Shown: positions 19,601 through 36,704, counted from the stretch's first letter. The stretch is DNA of 64,000 bases from Lamellibrachia satsuma (GCA_033239005.1 BSQZ01000073.1:1732001-1796000), one strand, 5' to 3'. Numbers and translations: made by a program. The notes: generated by a model from the sequence alone, not told the origin.

Positions 19601-20360
19601 CCTGCCGCCTACGACCAACGGTAGGTCTTTCAACTTGGCTCGATGTATGAACAGGAACAAATGCGTCCTGTGAGGGCCGCAGACTCGTTATAGATGCGGT
19701 TGCGACGCGGGGTCCGCTCTCCACTTCAACGTCTTGCGTCTTCGCAATGCCAAGTCGTGTCTCGCGCGTAATGATCGTGTGCTTTGGCCGCTGCTGGCCT
19801 CTGTATTTCAATGGAGCCACGGACGGACCTAACCGATGTTCAACCTGTTCAACTCTCTGCCAGTGAGATCGCACATCCTGTCCCTCATTGGCATCTCCCA
19901 TCTCTGGGTGTAAACCGCCAAGTCTACTGTATCTGTCAGCCACCCCCAGAGCACCATTATCTAGGTCAGTGCCATCCACATATTGATGCTCCTTCCTACC
20001 CTGTGTGCGTCTACCACGTCGGTTTGGATATTTTGACTTTGGTCGGATCTGAAAGTCTTCTTCCGAAGAATCAGAGCTGTTGTAGTTTTCAGCAATCTCT
20101 AAATCGAGACGCTCCAGTGACGAGCCAATCAGCCGCACCACATCATCATGTGATGCATTGGACACGTTCAGTCCATTGACAACCATTAAGTAATCTCCTG
20201 TCTTCAAACCAGCACAGTCAGCTGGACTGCCGGTGACGATGCAGCTTAGAACACATGGCTGCTGGCCAGAGATGGTGAAGCCGTAGCCAGCACGGCTTCG
20301 TAATAATTCAATCGACCTCATGGCATGAGGTTGTTTCTTTCTGCGTCTGTGGTTGTGCAT
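4049..20360 (-). CDS. RGS12: RGS12/loco-like regulator of G-protein signalling (PDZ-PTB-RGS-RBD-RBD), 3' end missing
   Basis: Nine coding exons join in frame (20360-18189, 16718-16554, 13896-13810, 10535-10389, 9318-9163, 6655-6571, 5398-5244, 4888-4709, 4243-4049), giving 1114 codons without a stop. Domains in order: PDZ (about residues 15-90, ligand loop GYGF), PTB (about 264-420), RGS (about 760-893, with motif FSEENIKFW and ending RFLKSDQYK), a basic linker with RRSLLPW, then two Raf-like Ras-binding domains (about 990-1049 and 1050-1114). This order is that of vertebrate RGS12 and fly loco. Family members act as GTPase activators for Gi/o alpha subunits and bind Ras/Rap GTPases near the plasma membrane. 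RGS12 and RGS14 end with a GoLoco motif; I do not see one, so the 3' end probably lies beyond position 1. All exon phases agree. Introns hold many mobile elements and tandem arrays, two of which overlap splice sites. Confidence 0.93.
4405..4620 (+). mobile_element. Penelope-like element 3' tail with hammerhead-like remnant
   Basis: The frame reads RWIKEAI, a stop, then IRKMTPIMNRGEDD. This resembles the C-terminal tail after the GIY-YIG domain of Penelope-like elements (KEAIxIRKxxPxMNR). Downstream, cagatgaa is followed by a 6-bp stem (ggctac at 4549-4554 with gtagcc at 4560-4565) and gaaa at 4566-4569, the arrangement of a hammerhead ribozyme stem II with its flanking boxes. The CUGANGA box is imperfect. 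A short relic, inactive. Confidence 0.55.
4709..4888 (-). CDS. RGS12: RGS12-like exon 8: first Raf-like Ras-binding domain
   Basis: The exon has 60 codons, phase 0 at both ends, with acceptor tgcttgcag and donor AAG|GTCAGG. It encodes ELFCRVCLPGDTTTVICPV, then GQSLLSALVKVCERRKL and YAVLHTDSDK. This is the ubiquitin-like pattern of a Raf-type RBD (hydrophobic strand, Gly-Gln-Ser turn, helix ending in CERR). Confidence 0.88.
4985..5200 (+). repeat. Fragment of interspersed repeat family X
   Basis: Contains the family core: ttgtctcatttcagacaaat, then gacatgctaactcatttg and aaatcatcgcacaaactatt. It sits in the intron between RGS12-like exons 7 and 8. Confidence 0.6.
5244..5398 (-). CDS. RGS12: RGS12-like exon 7: linker before the Ras-binding domains
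   Basis: This 155-nt exon takes one base from exon 6 and ends in phase 0 at GCAACACCA|GTATGT. It encodes KSEKRLSRIATDSDLQRF and then a polar linker. Its acceptor (ttgtgtttatag) is the last member of the 62-bp array at 5402-6148, whose units each carry a near-identical sequence ending in acag. Confidence 0.82.
5402..6148. repeat. 62-bp minisatellite carrying repeated splice-acceptor-like sequences
   Basis: About 12 copies of a 62-bp unit. On the minus (gene) strand each unit has tgtggttgtgtttacag, nearly the same as the real acceptor of RGS12-like exon 7 (tgtggttgtgtttatag, ending at 5399). The array starts at that splice site and extends into the upstream intron. A five-unit block is duplicated: 5420-5730 and 5731-6041 are near-identical with a 311-bp offset. 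Confidence 0.93.
6165..6300 (+). repeat. Fragment of interspersed repeat family X
   Basis: Contains ctagtatcaactacgacatg, then ctagctcg and gatgaaatcatagaactatt, matching the core of the family. It abuts the 62-bp array. Confidence 0.55.
6571..6655 (-). CDS. RGS12: RGS12-like exon 6: basic linker
   Basis: This 85-nt exon has acceptor ttttttcag and donor CGAA|GTGAGT. It starts in phase 0 and ends with one extra base. It encodes KIKKSKSTT, an acidic run, then RRRRSLLPWVR; the SLLPW motif follows the RGS domain in RGS12/loco proteins. Phases fit both neighbours. Confidence 0.8.
6812..6875 (-). ncRNA. Decayed hammerhead-like motif at the Penelope 3' end
   Basis: This is the same motif as at 8371-8431, on the ORF strand: CTGAAGA (complement of 6857-6863), stem II with one C-C mismatch, and GAAATATC (complement of 6831-6838). 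The 3' side of stem I no longer pairs directly after the cleavage site, so it is probably inactive. Confidence 0.4.
6874..8172 (-). CDS. Penelope-like reverse transcriptase with GIY-YIG endonuclease domain (5' truncated)
   Basis: The open stretch has 432 codons. The reverse transcriptase palm shows KKGAAMGSPVSPIVANLYME and the catalytic YVDD (WLRYVDDTFTVL), followed by NTLAFLDTCV and a thumb region. The C-terminal 140 residues form the GIY-YIG type endonuclease of Penelope-like elements: VVYDIQCPECDQHYIGET then RIKEHL, and KEAINIHRKKPMLNQD at the tail. The N-terminal part of the reverse transcriptase is missing; coding sequence continues upstream in another frame (around 8084-8299), so a frameshift is likely. 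The ATG at 8172 is only the first Met in the open stretch. The reverse transcriptase copies the element's RNA and the endonuclease nicks the target DNA. Here the protein is probably nonfunctional. Confidence 0.88.
   Translation of the reverse strand: MKGIKVSTILKKAEKKLLNIRISQCHFTVNKLQDEKELLEATEAVSVIKDRLNQDTTPKDRCELSVNQIITLLEICLNITYFIYDGVFYKQKKGAAMGSPVSPIVANLYMEHFEERAIREAPHPPDIWLRYVDDTFTVLQESEVEHFTHHLNSMDENIKFTVEPEQDNTLAFLDTCVCLKDDGSTKVKIYRKATHTDQYLNWDSNHHLEHKRSVVRTLLQRAENLITEEDKNTEVDHIKKVLKANGYKTWMFNTTQPMRRKENTTTETSRRQHAIGLPYISKLSEQVARIFKSYNIPVYHKPINTLMSLLVHPKDRITKAAKCEVVYDIQCPECDQHYIGETARTLGTRIKEHLSCRQPLSAISEHKLNTGHQCSMKDVNILDHEENWHRRKIKEAINIHRKKPMLNQDVGQELPPVLLQLVSHDIGHVTHP
8371..8431 (+). 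ncRNA. Candidate hammerhead ribozyme (Penelope-type) in the element's end
   Basis: The order fits a type I hammerhead: CTGAAGA at 8382-8388, a 6-bp stem II (GACTGC 8390-8395, loop GAGAT, GCAGTC 8401-8406), GAAA at 8407-8410, then TATC with cleavage predicted after C8414. Stem I would pair CTG (8379-8381) with CAG (8415-8417) and, across an internal loop, AACTT with AAGTT. One A (8389) between the first box and stem II departs from the canonical core, and stem III would be only two pairs. Activity is unknown. Confidence 0.5.
8469..8709. repeat. 38-bp tandem repeat, about 6 copies
   Basis: The unit contains tactatcaattgttcaatg and cctattgacagttaaatg and is repeated about six times with very few differences. 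It directly follows the Penelope palindrome, inside an RGS12-like intron. Confidence 0.93.
8895..9115 (+). mobile_element. Second Penelope-like element 3' tail relic
   Basis: The frame reads RWIKEAFWIRKSTPIINQDE, the same C-terminal tail as at 4405-4620, followed by tctggcgagcagaattcag and a degraded hammerhead-like segment (ctgaagaaggtaacc then gaaat). It lies 48 bp from RGS12-like exon 5. Confidence 0.5.
9163..9318 (-). CDS. RGS12: RGS12-like exon 5: end of the RGS domain
   Basis: The exon has 52 codons, phase 0 at both ends, with acceptor gccttgtag and donor GTAGCA. It encodes IYQLMKQDSYVRFLKSDQYK, the last RGS helices, followed by CIMAVMEGKQPPYP and an acidic linker ending MDDRK. Confidence 0.93.
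9783..10448. repeat. 66-bp array made of an RGS exon end plus its splice donor
   Basis: On the gene (minus) strand each unit is 60 nt equal to the end of RGS12-like exon 4 followed by GTATGT, the six bases of its donor. Ten copies of the donor occur; the GT complements start at 10387, 10321, 10255, 10189, 10123, 10052, 9986, 9920, 9854 and 9788. The first belongs to the real exon. Between the fifth and sixth a C-run is 5 bp longer, breaking the frame. The last copy has G to A at the final exon base. Confidence 0.95.
10389..10535 (-). CDS. RGS12: RGS12-like exon 4: RGS domain, with its 3' end tandemly amplified
   Basis: The exon has 49 codons, phase 0 at both ends, running from RQREAQEIFSCHL through NVDS to ASPELFDAAQRQ. 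It joins exon 5 (IYQLMKQDSY) to complete a normal RGS domain. The donor is CAG|GTATGT at 10388/10387. The last 60 nt of the exon plus these six donor bases form the unit of the array at 9783-10448, so nine further copies of this exon end and donor follow in the intron. Use of the first donor is inferred because it alone gives a standard RGS domain length. The acceptor (atgttccag) has a weak pyrimidine tract. Confidence 0.88.
10891..11118 (+). CDS. Unrecognised 75-codon ORF in an RGS12-like intron
   Basis: The ORF starts at aagATGG, a fair Kozak context, and encodes MADEVANIITGLTIFEGYYA followed by NPTDTIICRDILIT. Amino-acid content is protein-like, but I recognise no domain. It may be a remnant of a transposon-encoded protein or chance. 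The flanks (10560-10880 and 11120-11910) show no other genes. Confidence 0.2.
   Translation: MADEVANIITGLTIFEGYYANLLHTGDIMEADNPTDTIICRDILITVIFGCEASIWSESRTCPVPDSGSGRKRLA
11930..12370 (-). pseudogene. Mutator-like transposase N-terminal fragment (exon 2, frameshifted)
   Basis: After an acceptor (tttttccag) the frame reads RRLSVTERKFGYADLLEEI, then LVANLLCTLCRKHTLS. After a shift of frame it continues CGLETFCTSCDKVI and NVPFVVVRSAVSATMDMGVG. This pattern (ERKF..., paired CxxC, then N...V.A....G.G) resembles the N-terminal part of Mutator-type transposases common in invertebrate genomes. It is broken and ends near 11930. Confidence 0.45.
12507..12545. repeat. Alternating purine-pyrimidine palindrome (CA-CG-TG)
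   Basis: A run of tata(ca)n, then (cg)n, then (tg)n-tata forms an imperfect palindrome of alternating purines and pyrimidines, a sequence type prone to Z-DNA. Confidence 0.8.
12784..12970 (-). pseudogene. Possible first exon of the same Mutator-like relic
   Basis: The ATG at 12970 begins MPFGRKRVGGYGTGRQRKF, then a Ser/Thr-rich tail, with a donor (CAGT|GTAAGT) at 12783. Short basic N-termini of this kind precede the Cys-rich part in related transposon proteins. The splice phase does not join cleanly to 12370, so it is either decayed or a separate sequence. Confidence 0.3.
13608..13640. repeat. (TA)n microsatellite
   Basis: About 16 TA repeats in an RGS12-like intron. The surrounding 13000-13800 region has no convincing coding exon apart from exon 3 at its end. 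Confidence 0.95.
13810..13896 (-). CDS. RGS12: RGS12-like exon 3: RGS domain core
   Basis: The exon has 29 codons, phase 0 at both ends, with acceptor gatgttacag and donor GTAAGTG. It encodes DFLKKEFSEENIKFW followed by SRCEHYKQIEDDEQ. EFSEENIxFW is the RGS signature; the conserved Glu and Asn in it contact G-alpha switch regions. Confidence 0.95.
14990..15290 (-). pseudogene. Transposon-derived ORF fragment with a SHxKGxxDGIGG motif
   Basis: The minus-strand frame reads VFMDTLFMHLKAKYPSLYQD, then WNLSATSHDKGIVDGIGGMV, and continues past a stop with VQSGKDNATTTVAL. The motif S-H-G-K-G-x-x-D-G-I-G-G is a hallmark of a protein found in many invertebrate transposon-like loci; here the Gly after His is Asp. 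Other stretches between 14090 and 15960 repeat ggtgtc(a/g)gacatac. It is degraded and lies in an RGS12-like intron. Confidence 0.42.
15735..15776. repeat. Short hairpin (15-bp arms)
   Basis: tggtgtcagacatac and its near-perfect reverse complement gtatgtccgacacca are separated by about 9 bases. The arm sequence recurs singly at about 14100, 14450, 14473 and 15915, so it may mark ends of a decayed element. Confidence 0.7.
16554..16718 (-). CDS. RGS12: RGS12-like exon 2: start of the RGS domain
   Basis: The exon has 55 codons, phase 0 at both ends, with acceptor ttttgcag and donor GTAAGT. It encodes a linker followed by SWAVNFNNLLSDKSGLAAFT, the first helices of an RGS fold. Joined to exon 3 it reads LAAFT-DFLKKEF, the usual RGS sequence across this boundary. 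A 43-bp tandem array lies about 55 bp upstream of the acceptor. Confidence 0.92.
16773..16947. repeat. 43-bp tandem repeat, 4 copies
   Basis: The unit starts tttggtgcacccctagtcct and contains tcttctccctatcaacctag; the copies are almost identical. It begins about 55 bp upstream (gene sense) of the RGS12-like exon 2 acceptor. Confidence 0.95.
17731..17967. repeat. About 39-bp tandem repeat, 6 copies in two alternating types
   Basis: The unit contains tttactgcgaacacacagag and ctgtctgatgttc. Two variants alternate at first (tttactgcgaacacac and ttcactgcgaacactt), which suggests a dimeric unit. It is about 220 bp inside the first RGS12-like intron. Confidence 0.92.
18189..20360 (-). CDS. RGS12: RGS12-like exon 1: PDZ and PTB domains
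   Basis: This exon encodes 724 residues from an ATG at 20360 to a donor at 18188/18187 (AAAG|GTTTGT), phase 0. Residues 15-90 form a PDZ domain (RAGYGFTISG, then SPADCAGLKTGD). Residues 264-420 form a PTB domain beginning MVGYVGSIEMP. A Ser-rich stretch near 454-465 and a long disordered tail follow. A likely 5'UTR acceptor (ctatttcag) lies at 20369, 8 nt upstream of the ATG, so a noncoding first exon is expected further upstream. This exon is GC-richer than the surrounding introns. Confidence 0.93.
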
Positions 20361-20368
20361 TGTTTAAT

Positions 20369-21630
20369 CTGAAATAGTGAAAGACAATAGATTTCAGTAC
20401 GGTTATCTACAACCAGCAATTATACAGTTCAATAATGATATCATATTGAAATATAACTGTTATTGAAATTATACAACTTTATGTCAACTTACAAACACTC
20501 ATACGACAGTGCATAATCATGATAATATGCTATGTTTGATAATTAATTTTACATGTTAAACCAAGATTTCAAGAGGCAAAAGATAATGGATTAATTAGGA
20601 CATCAACTGATATTATTGTATAGAACTGTAATTGGTCGAAACATAATTATGACAAATGTTATAAATATTATATCTGAAGAGGACACCTGGGTCCACAGAA
20701 GGAAGATCTGCAATCATTCAAAGATGTAATCCAATATTATCGAAATAGTTAATATATCACTAAGACAAAGACAAAGTGTGTGTGTTAATTTACCATGGAA
20801 GTGAAACAGATATCGACATAAATTCCTATCGCATCGATAACCGATCCTGACTGAGATAGCGGCGGTTCTGGCCAGGCGGTAATAATTTCATGCCTTTCAA
20901 GTTTTATGACTTGTGACGCCGAGTATGGAGTAGCACTGCCACTAGCCACTACTCTATCAATTCAGACATTTCAGTTGTATCGTCTCGTTGAGCACTCGAT
21001 GGCTAAGCGTCAGTTTTAAGTTTACCAAGGCGCTCAGTTCCGCTTACGAAATATCCCATATATGAACTACGCAACGGTTTTTTTCAGCCGACGTCATTAT
21101 CAACTCTAAGAAGCACATTAGAACATTTAAAAAGTAAAAGACAACGCCCGCGACACGGCTGACTGAGCAAGTGTCAGACCAGGTCAACCGTTTGATCGCT
21201 GTTTAAAAGTACATCATACAACCACGTAAATCACTAACCCTCTCAATTTCGTAACAACCTCTACATCGCTTATGATAACTCCACGCACTATTCGCTGCAT
21301 CGGGTGGTTTTCATAAACTTTGAGCGTCCGTAGGAAACACGGACTTGGCATTTCAAATCACAACATGGACGACCTCGTGATCCGACCGCCCTCTGCTGGA
21401 TGTTTTGTCAACTAGAAGTATCTACGTCTAACGGACACTTGAGTGAACCTAATCAGTGCCCATTAGGTAGCCGTTAACCGTTTACCTGTCAGTGCTTGTC
21501 AACTTCACCCGCCGTGTACCCAGCAAGTTTGACACAGATCCCGGTTGTTCACATTTGGCGGTTTTAGCTTTGCAATTACTGAAGTTCTGGTTGTTGCGAT
21601 TTATTGAATCATTGTCACAACAAACCGTAT
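20369..21630. other. Upstream region of the RGS12-like gene, no gene seen
   Basis: 20369-20780 is AT-rich. 20790-21480 is less AT-rich, free of repeats I can see, and is the likely place for the first noncoding exon and promoter of the RGS12-like gene. I could not define a start site. Confidence 0.4.
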
Positions 21631-21639
21631 TAGTCTTAA

Positions 21640-23872
21640 TATTAATTGTAGCTAACAAAATAAATAAAACAATTGGAATTTTGAATAAACCACAAAGTAT
21701 ATTATCTATCTATTATCATTCCTTATTCTTCATCATATTAATTATGGCATTCTGCTATGGGCCAAGTCACCAAGCAAATCGACATTACATGCAGTTTGCA
21801 AAAAGGAATATCATTTCTATGAGTAAAAATAATGATTTAACAAGATTGCCATCCCAAACAACAAGTTCTCGATGGCAAGTGGACAAGGAAGCCATTGGCT
21901 TATCAAGAGTCCAACAATTTTTATGTGTAGCCTGCACTTATCAGATATATGTCAATTCTATTTTTAAACATATTCACACTATACTATCATTAACATAATC
22001 ATTTGGTAGTTTGTTCCATTCATTTATCACCCTCTGTGAGAAAGAGTACTTTCTCATGTCCAACCTACACTGCTCCTTAACTAATGCTGCTTTGTGTCCT
22101 CTGGTTCTACTGCCTTCTTTAAGTTTGAGGAACATATACCTATCAACATCCTCATAACCGTTCACTATTTTAAACACTTCTATTTGGTCTCCTCTTAGTC
22201 TCCTGGTCTCTAGTGTTGTCAAACCACATTGTAATAAGCGATTTTTGTAACTATAAGGTCTCTCAATTCAATCATTTTAGTTGCTCTTCATTGTATTCTT
22301 TCTAGCTTGTCTATGTCCATTTTACGATATGGCCTCCATGCTTGAATACAATATTCCAAATGTGGTCTAACTATTGCTTTGTACAGGGGTACAATTAGCT
22401 GTTTCTCCTTATACGTGATAATTCTCCTAATTAGCCCTAGAATTTGATTTCCTTTCGAAGCAGCAATCCGACATTGCTCTGAAACTTTCATGTCAGCATT
22501 AAATGTTACTCCTAAATCCTTTTCTTGTGTGGTTCTACCTAGTACAGCATCCCCCATTTTATATTCTTCGTCCATGTTTCCATGTCCTATGCGTATACAT
22601 TTACACTTCCCAAATTTGAATAACATTTGCCATTTTTCTGACCATTAAACTAATTAATCTAGATCATCCGGTAAACTTTGTTTGTCTGTAACATTAGTAA
22701 CCTTTCTGAATACTTTTGTGTCGTCTGCGATGTCATCTTCCAAATCATTTATATATATATTAAAAACAGTATAGGGCCTAATACTAATCCCTGTGGTACT
22801 CCTCTCAGAACCGATTTCCAGTTTGAAATCTCACCATCTACTATTACTCTCTGTCTTCTGGGTGTAATTAAGCCACTCTTCTATGCAGTTGATTACGTCA
22901 TTACCTATACCATAGAGACTTTTAGTTTAAGAAATAATCTTTGATGTGGCACTTTATCGAAAACTTTCTGAAAATCTAAGTAGACAACATCCACTGGTGA
23001 CCCGTCATCTACCCACTTTGTAATTTCTTCCAAAAAACATAAGAGATTAGTTAGACGTGATCTTGCTTTTAGGAACCCATGTTGAGATGTATTTATTAAT
23101 TTATGTTTTACAAGGAATTCCACCATGTGGTCTCTAATTAATGTTTCAAGTAATTTACATACAACTGATGTTAAACTCACTGGTCTGCAATTTTCTGGCT
23201 TGTTCCTCGATCCCTTCTTAAACAGCGGTGTAATGTTTGCTTCAAACTTAATGCTCATACAGATCCTATTTTTAAGAAACTTCAATTCCTAAAACTGGAT
23301 GATATTTTGATATTTATAAAATACAGCAACTTAAGTTTTATTATAAATTAGTCAATAATAATCTACCAGAATATTTCAGCCGTCCCTTACTTACGCAATT
23401 TTTAAATCCATCAATGCTACACGTGAAGAATAAATAACGTGTTTATTACCAGAGTCAATCATGAATGTATCTAAAAATATATACAACACAACGTAATAGA
23501 AACAGTTAACAATACACCAAGCATTATCATCGATAACATTTATACAGTCTCCATGGTTTTATCACTTATATTAAAAACTACCTAATTATGAATTATAAAT
23601 GTCATTGTCTTATCCCTAATTGTATACATATGGAATATATAGTAGTATCTAATATATTATGTAATTATATATGTATTTATGTACTTCTTTGATAATATTG
23701 AATTATGATGATTATTATTACTATTTATTATTATTATTCAATTTATTATTACTAAAAGGGGTGTAGTGACATGCTTAGGTCTTACTGGGAGTCTCCTTGA
23801 CCTTTACATTTGTTAATTATTCCATTTTGTACAGTTATGGTCAAATAAATATGTATGTCTGTCTGTCTGTCT
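21640..23872 (+). mobile_element. LINE copy B1, split by insertion of LINE A2
   Basis: Left part 21640-21838 (NKINKTIGILNK, then NRHYMQFAKRN) and right part 23255-23872 (starting with ...cagatcctatttttaagaaac and ending with aataaatatgtatg and a tgtc microsatellite tail) match contiguous sequence in copy B2 at 31970-32995. The 1.4 kb between them is a LINE A in the opposite orientation. Only the C-terminal end of the reverse transcriptase and the 3' UTR remain. Confidence 0.8.
21838..23255 (-). mobile_element. CR1-like LINE A2, inserted into LINE B1
   Basis: From 23255 downward it encodes, with frameshifts, FKKGSRNKPENCRPVSLTSV, then TSQHGF, VDVVYLDFQKVFDKVPHQRL, ADDTK (catalytic box) and EKDLGVTFNADMKVSEQC, then GLTTLETRRLRGDQIEVFK. 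It is 5' truncated and ends at the same 3' terminus as A1 (cttgttaaat). Possible target duplication taatg flanks it. Inactive. Confidence 0.85.
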
Positions 23873-23934
23873 TGTAAGGCATTATGATATTTATTAGCTA
23901 GAATTATAGAATAGTTTACCCATCACATTAACAT

Positions 23935-24400
23935 GTAAAGCTGCCCATCAATTCGTTTTTTGTCGTCTCACTTCAAATTCATCTTGTGAAAAATCAAACC
24001 TACCTCCACTATGGCATGCTAGCCCATTTGTGCAACTTTTATATGTAATTTTTGTGAAATCATCAGACAAACTATTAAATTATTTAATTCTCCTTGTAGA
24101 ATTTATTGAAGTGAAAATGGAAACGCAAAAAAATAACGAATTTTGCTTTGTCATGTGATCGGCAAGAGGATGGAAGTCATGCCCACGATCAGCCTTGACC
24201 ACATATGGAGTGTTTACTGTTTTGGATATCCACTATCCTGAGCCTGATTACAAAAGTCAATTCTTTTGATGATTTGAACCAAAATAGGCCCTTTTTAATT
24301 AGACCGACTGCGGATATTACTTAAACAATTCACACACTTCATATTACAAGATCAACTGGATTCGCAGTAGGCTAAATCAGTTGAGGATGCAGTTTTAAAC
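23935..24400 (+). repeat. Interspersed repeat family X, near full length
   Basis: About 460 bp from gctgcccatcaattcg to ttgaggatgcagttttaa. Core segments: ggcatgctagcccatttgtg, gaaatcatcagacaaactat, gactgcggatattacttaaa, and aggctaaatcagttgaggat. No coding potential; copies occur on both strands across the window. It directly follows LINE B1. Confidence 0.75.
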
Positions 24401-24439
24401 AAACAAAATCTGTTGCATAGTAGGGTTAGATAAAACAAA

Positions 24440-25470
24440 TTAAATATATATATATATATGATGCATGTTTATCAATATGAAAGTAAAAACAATTACAGTG
24501 TCTACACATCAAGGTATCGAAGGCAAGGAAATAGCTGATGTTCTAGGGAAGTTCTTTGCATCAGTATTTACAACGGAAGATGATAATATTTTACCAGAAT
24601 TTAAAAACAGAGTTAAAGAAAACAATGTTTTAAACGAGATCACATTTACTGAGCTAGATATATTTATAAAGTTACAGTAGTTAAAAGAAGACAAGGCTTG
24701 TGGTCCAGATGGTATACATCCAAAGATATTGAAGGATTGTGCTGAAACTTTAGCTAAACCGTTGTTTCTAATATTCACGGAATCATTGTCTAGTGGTGTA
24801 GATTAGATTGGAAATTGACAAACATTTTTTCAATTTATAAGGGATTCCGATCTATGGCTGGTAATTATAGACCACCAAGTTTAACTTGTCTTGCCAGTAA
24901 ACTGATGGAATCTTGTGTGAAATATGCAATGTTAAAACATTTATTAGAAAACAATTTAAATACCGCAAACCAACATGGTTTTACAAAGTGTCGTTCTTGC
25001 CTAACAAATTTGTTAGAACCTTTTGAAAGTTGGACAGAAGATGTGGATTAGGGACACAGTGTTTATGTTATTTTGATGAATTTTCAAAAAAAGCATTTGA
25101 CAAAGTCCCAAAAGAGGTTGTTGCAGAAACTATCTGCCTCAAGGATCAGTATTGGGACCTATATTCTCTTTTTAATTTATGTAACTGATATACCAGAGAC
25201 AGTAAATAGTAATGTAAAAACGCTTGTTGACAACACCAAAATATTCAGAACATTAAAAAATAAATCATACAAGCTGATTTAGATAACTTAAGTGAGTAAA
25301 GTAATAGATGGTGTGTAACGTTCAACACAAATGTAAAAGGATGCATATAGGCGGACAATCCAAAATTCCACTACACCATGACAACCGAAAATAATAATTC
25401 CTTGTCCAACGATATTATATCTGCACCATCTACTAACATTTTTAAAAATAGAAAAGATAAAAACTAAGTA
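24440..25470 (+). mobile_element. CR1-like LINE relic A3 (reverse transcriptase pseudogene)
   Basis: Frames with stops encode FASVFTTEDDNILPEF, then LKEDKACGPDGIHPKILKDC, GNYRPPSLTCLASKLMESC, ANQHGFTKCRSCLTNLLEPF and LFLIYVTDIPETVNS. This is the fingers and palm of a CR1/jockey-type reverse transcriptase. It is related to A1/A2 but diverged, with many disruptions. Confidence 0.82.
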
Positions 25471-25619
25471 ATTTTGAAAATGATGCTGGCATCAGCCTGA
25501 TAAACCACTACAGTTCTTGTTGCTGTGACTGCAGCTTATATATACCTGTAAAAATATAAGGTACGCAAACTATTCACTACAACACAACAATTCTGTCATA
25601 TATTTTTATTAGTTTATAG

Positions 25620-26060
25620 CCCTGTAGCCGACACCAAATATTACCACAATATCGGCATAATGCACGTACATGCCAGCAATCTAAATGGGACGTAAAAGAA
25701 ACGGAGTTTTTATGGCAAGTAAAAATGTATTTTGCTGACATTAATGAAAGATGAAAACTACTTATTACGGTGACATGAATGTTTTTGTATCTACCACACC
25801 AGGCTTAGGCAATGTGATGGTTCTGTCTTGACACAAATAACTCAACAAATATTACCATATCAGCACGTCTATCAAAAACTTAGTTTATGGCAATTAAAAA
25901 TGCATTTTGCCGACATTAATGAAAGATGACAGAATGAAGACTACTTATTACGGTGACATAAACGTTTTTGTACCTACCACACCAGGCTTAAGCAACGTGA
26001 CACACTAGTGCAGTCCAATTGTTAAGCAGGCAGCCAGTCCTGTCTTGACACAAATAGCTA
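25620..26060. repeat. Tandem duplication of about 195 bp
   Basis: The segment with gacattaatgaaagatga, ctacttattacggtgacat and accacaccaggctta occurs twice (about 25700 and 25890) with moderate divergence. It lies just beyond the 3' end of COX15; no gene is seen. Confidence 0.8.
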
Positions 26061-26226
26061 ATTTGTGTTGTTCATAACTTCTATAAATAGTCCAAATATC
26101 ACATCACATAACACATATCATAGTAGCGAGCACTTTTTTGACAAAATACTGTCCAGGCCAGACTGATTTCACAAGTGCTAAATTATTTATACTGAAATTT
26201 CTCTTGATTCAGAGACACATCATAAA

Positions 26227-35465
<9,239 letters not shown>

Positions 35466-35756
35466 CTGGAAAAATAGAAATCACAAAATAATTTACTGCA
35501 TATGTTTGGGCAAGGTTTTTTCACAGAAAATGTCACAAGTTCTGTGAGGATGGCAACCATTATCATTTGCTGTATTTCAATAACAATTATATCAATGTAA
35601 AACTATTTTTTTATTTATGCACCAACTTCCAAGTTTCAGTTCAATTACTGTATATGTTGTGAATTTTACAGGTTTTTATAGAAGCCTATCTAACCTGCAT
35701 CTGGCAGGCCTGAACTGTTTGAACCATTGCACCCCATTGACCAATGAAAAATGAGC

Positions 35757-36704
35757 AGTTAAAGTGAAACCAAAGGCATTGTTTTGGGCCTTTGCACCTA
35801 TTTATTTTAAAAGTGAAAAATTCTGTTGTAATGTTACCTTTCATGGAGGCTGACATTCATCAGTGTTTGCAATTTTGACCAATCAGCAGCGAGCAGCCCC
35901 TTAACCCCTGACATGGCTGTGATGTAGGCTGTGCGTATTGCATGTATTTTTAACGTGGTTGAGATGTGCTGTTTCATTTTTATTTGCTTTTATATTGGAT
36001 TTACATGCAGCAAAAATTCTTACAATACCATACTGTGCAGCATTTGGACGTAAGCCTCATTCAGCGAGGTATATAATTGTCTTTTTCTTATTTCCTCTGA
36101 AAAAACAAATGGTAGTGAAGCAATGGATTCACAGTTGCGGGCTGGTTGGAAGCCCGTGTGATATGCTAGACTTTGTTCTGCCCATTTAGAAGTCATGTTT
36201 TGAAGTTGATATATTTCATCAACTAATGGGTCAAGATCCTTCAAAACGTCGGCGATGGAGAACGTTAAAGCATGAAACGGTACCGACAATCTCAGCATGT
36301 ACCTCAGCTGAAAGCTTCGACACAACGCAAACACTCCACCAAGAAAACTGTCAAATTGGAATGCGAGGCATTTAGTAGACAATGAATGAATAGGCTATCT
36401 TGCCAAATAAGTTGATTTTAGACGGAAACAGCATGTCCAAATTTATTGGCAAGTATGTAACTAAAATCGTCTATGTCTATGATCAGGTGTTTAAAGTTGG
36501 AGTTGTGAAACCTAGTCAGCACTCTTGACGTAGGATTCTGAACAAATATGGCGCTGCCCATGCAAAAAATGTTTCGTGTTCAACGAGGTATATTTAGTTA
36601 ACCACTTGCATGATATTCTTGATTATAGTTGCAAATGGTTAGTTTTCAAGTACTCTTATAGGTGCAAAGGCTGTAAAAATGCATTTGGTTTCACTTTAAA
36701 CAGT
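35757..36704. mobile_element. DNA transposon relic with terminal inverted repeats (about 945 bp)
   Basis: The left end (ttaaagtgaaaccaaaggca ... gcctttgcaccta) and the right end (taggtgcaaaggc ... tttggtttcactttaa) are inverted repeats of about 42 bp with a few differences. An internal plus-strand stretch near 36030 reads IPYCAAFGRKPHSAR, reminiscent of the start of a THAP zinc finger (YCAxxGC) as in P-type transposons, but with Arg in place of the second Cys. A 120-codon open stretch on the minus strand (36020-36382) is unrecognised. Class assignment is tentative. Confidence 0.6.

Noticed and set aside
36020..36382. 120-codon minus-strand open frame inside the TIR element
   Set aside because: Not recognised as a transposase; a nearby plus-strand stretch looks more like a real fragment, so I do not call a gene.
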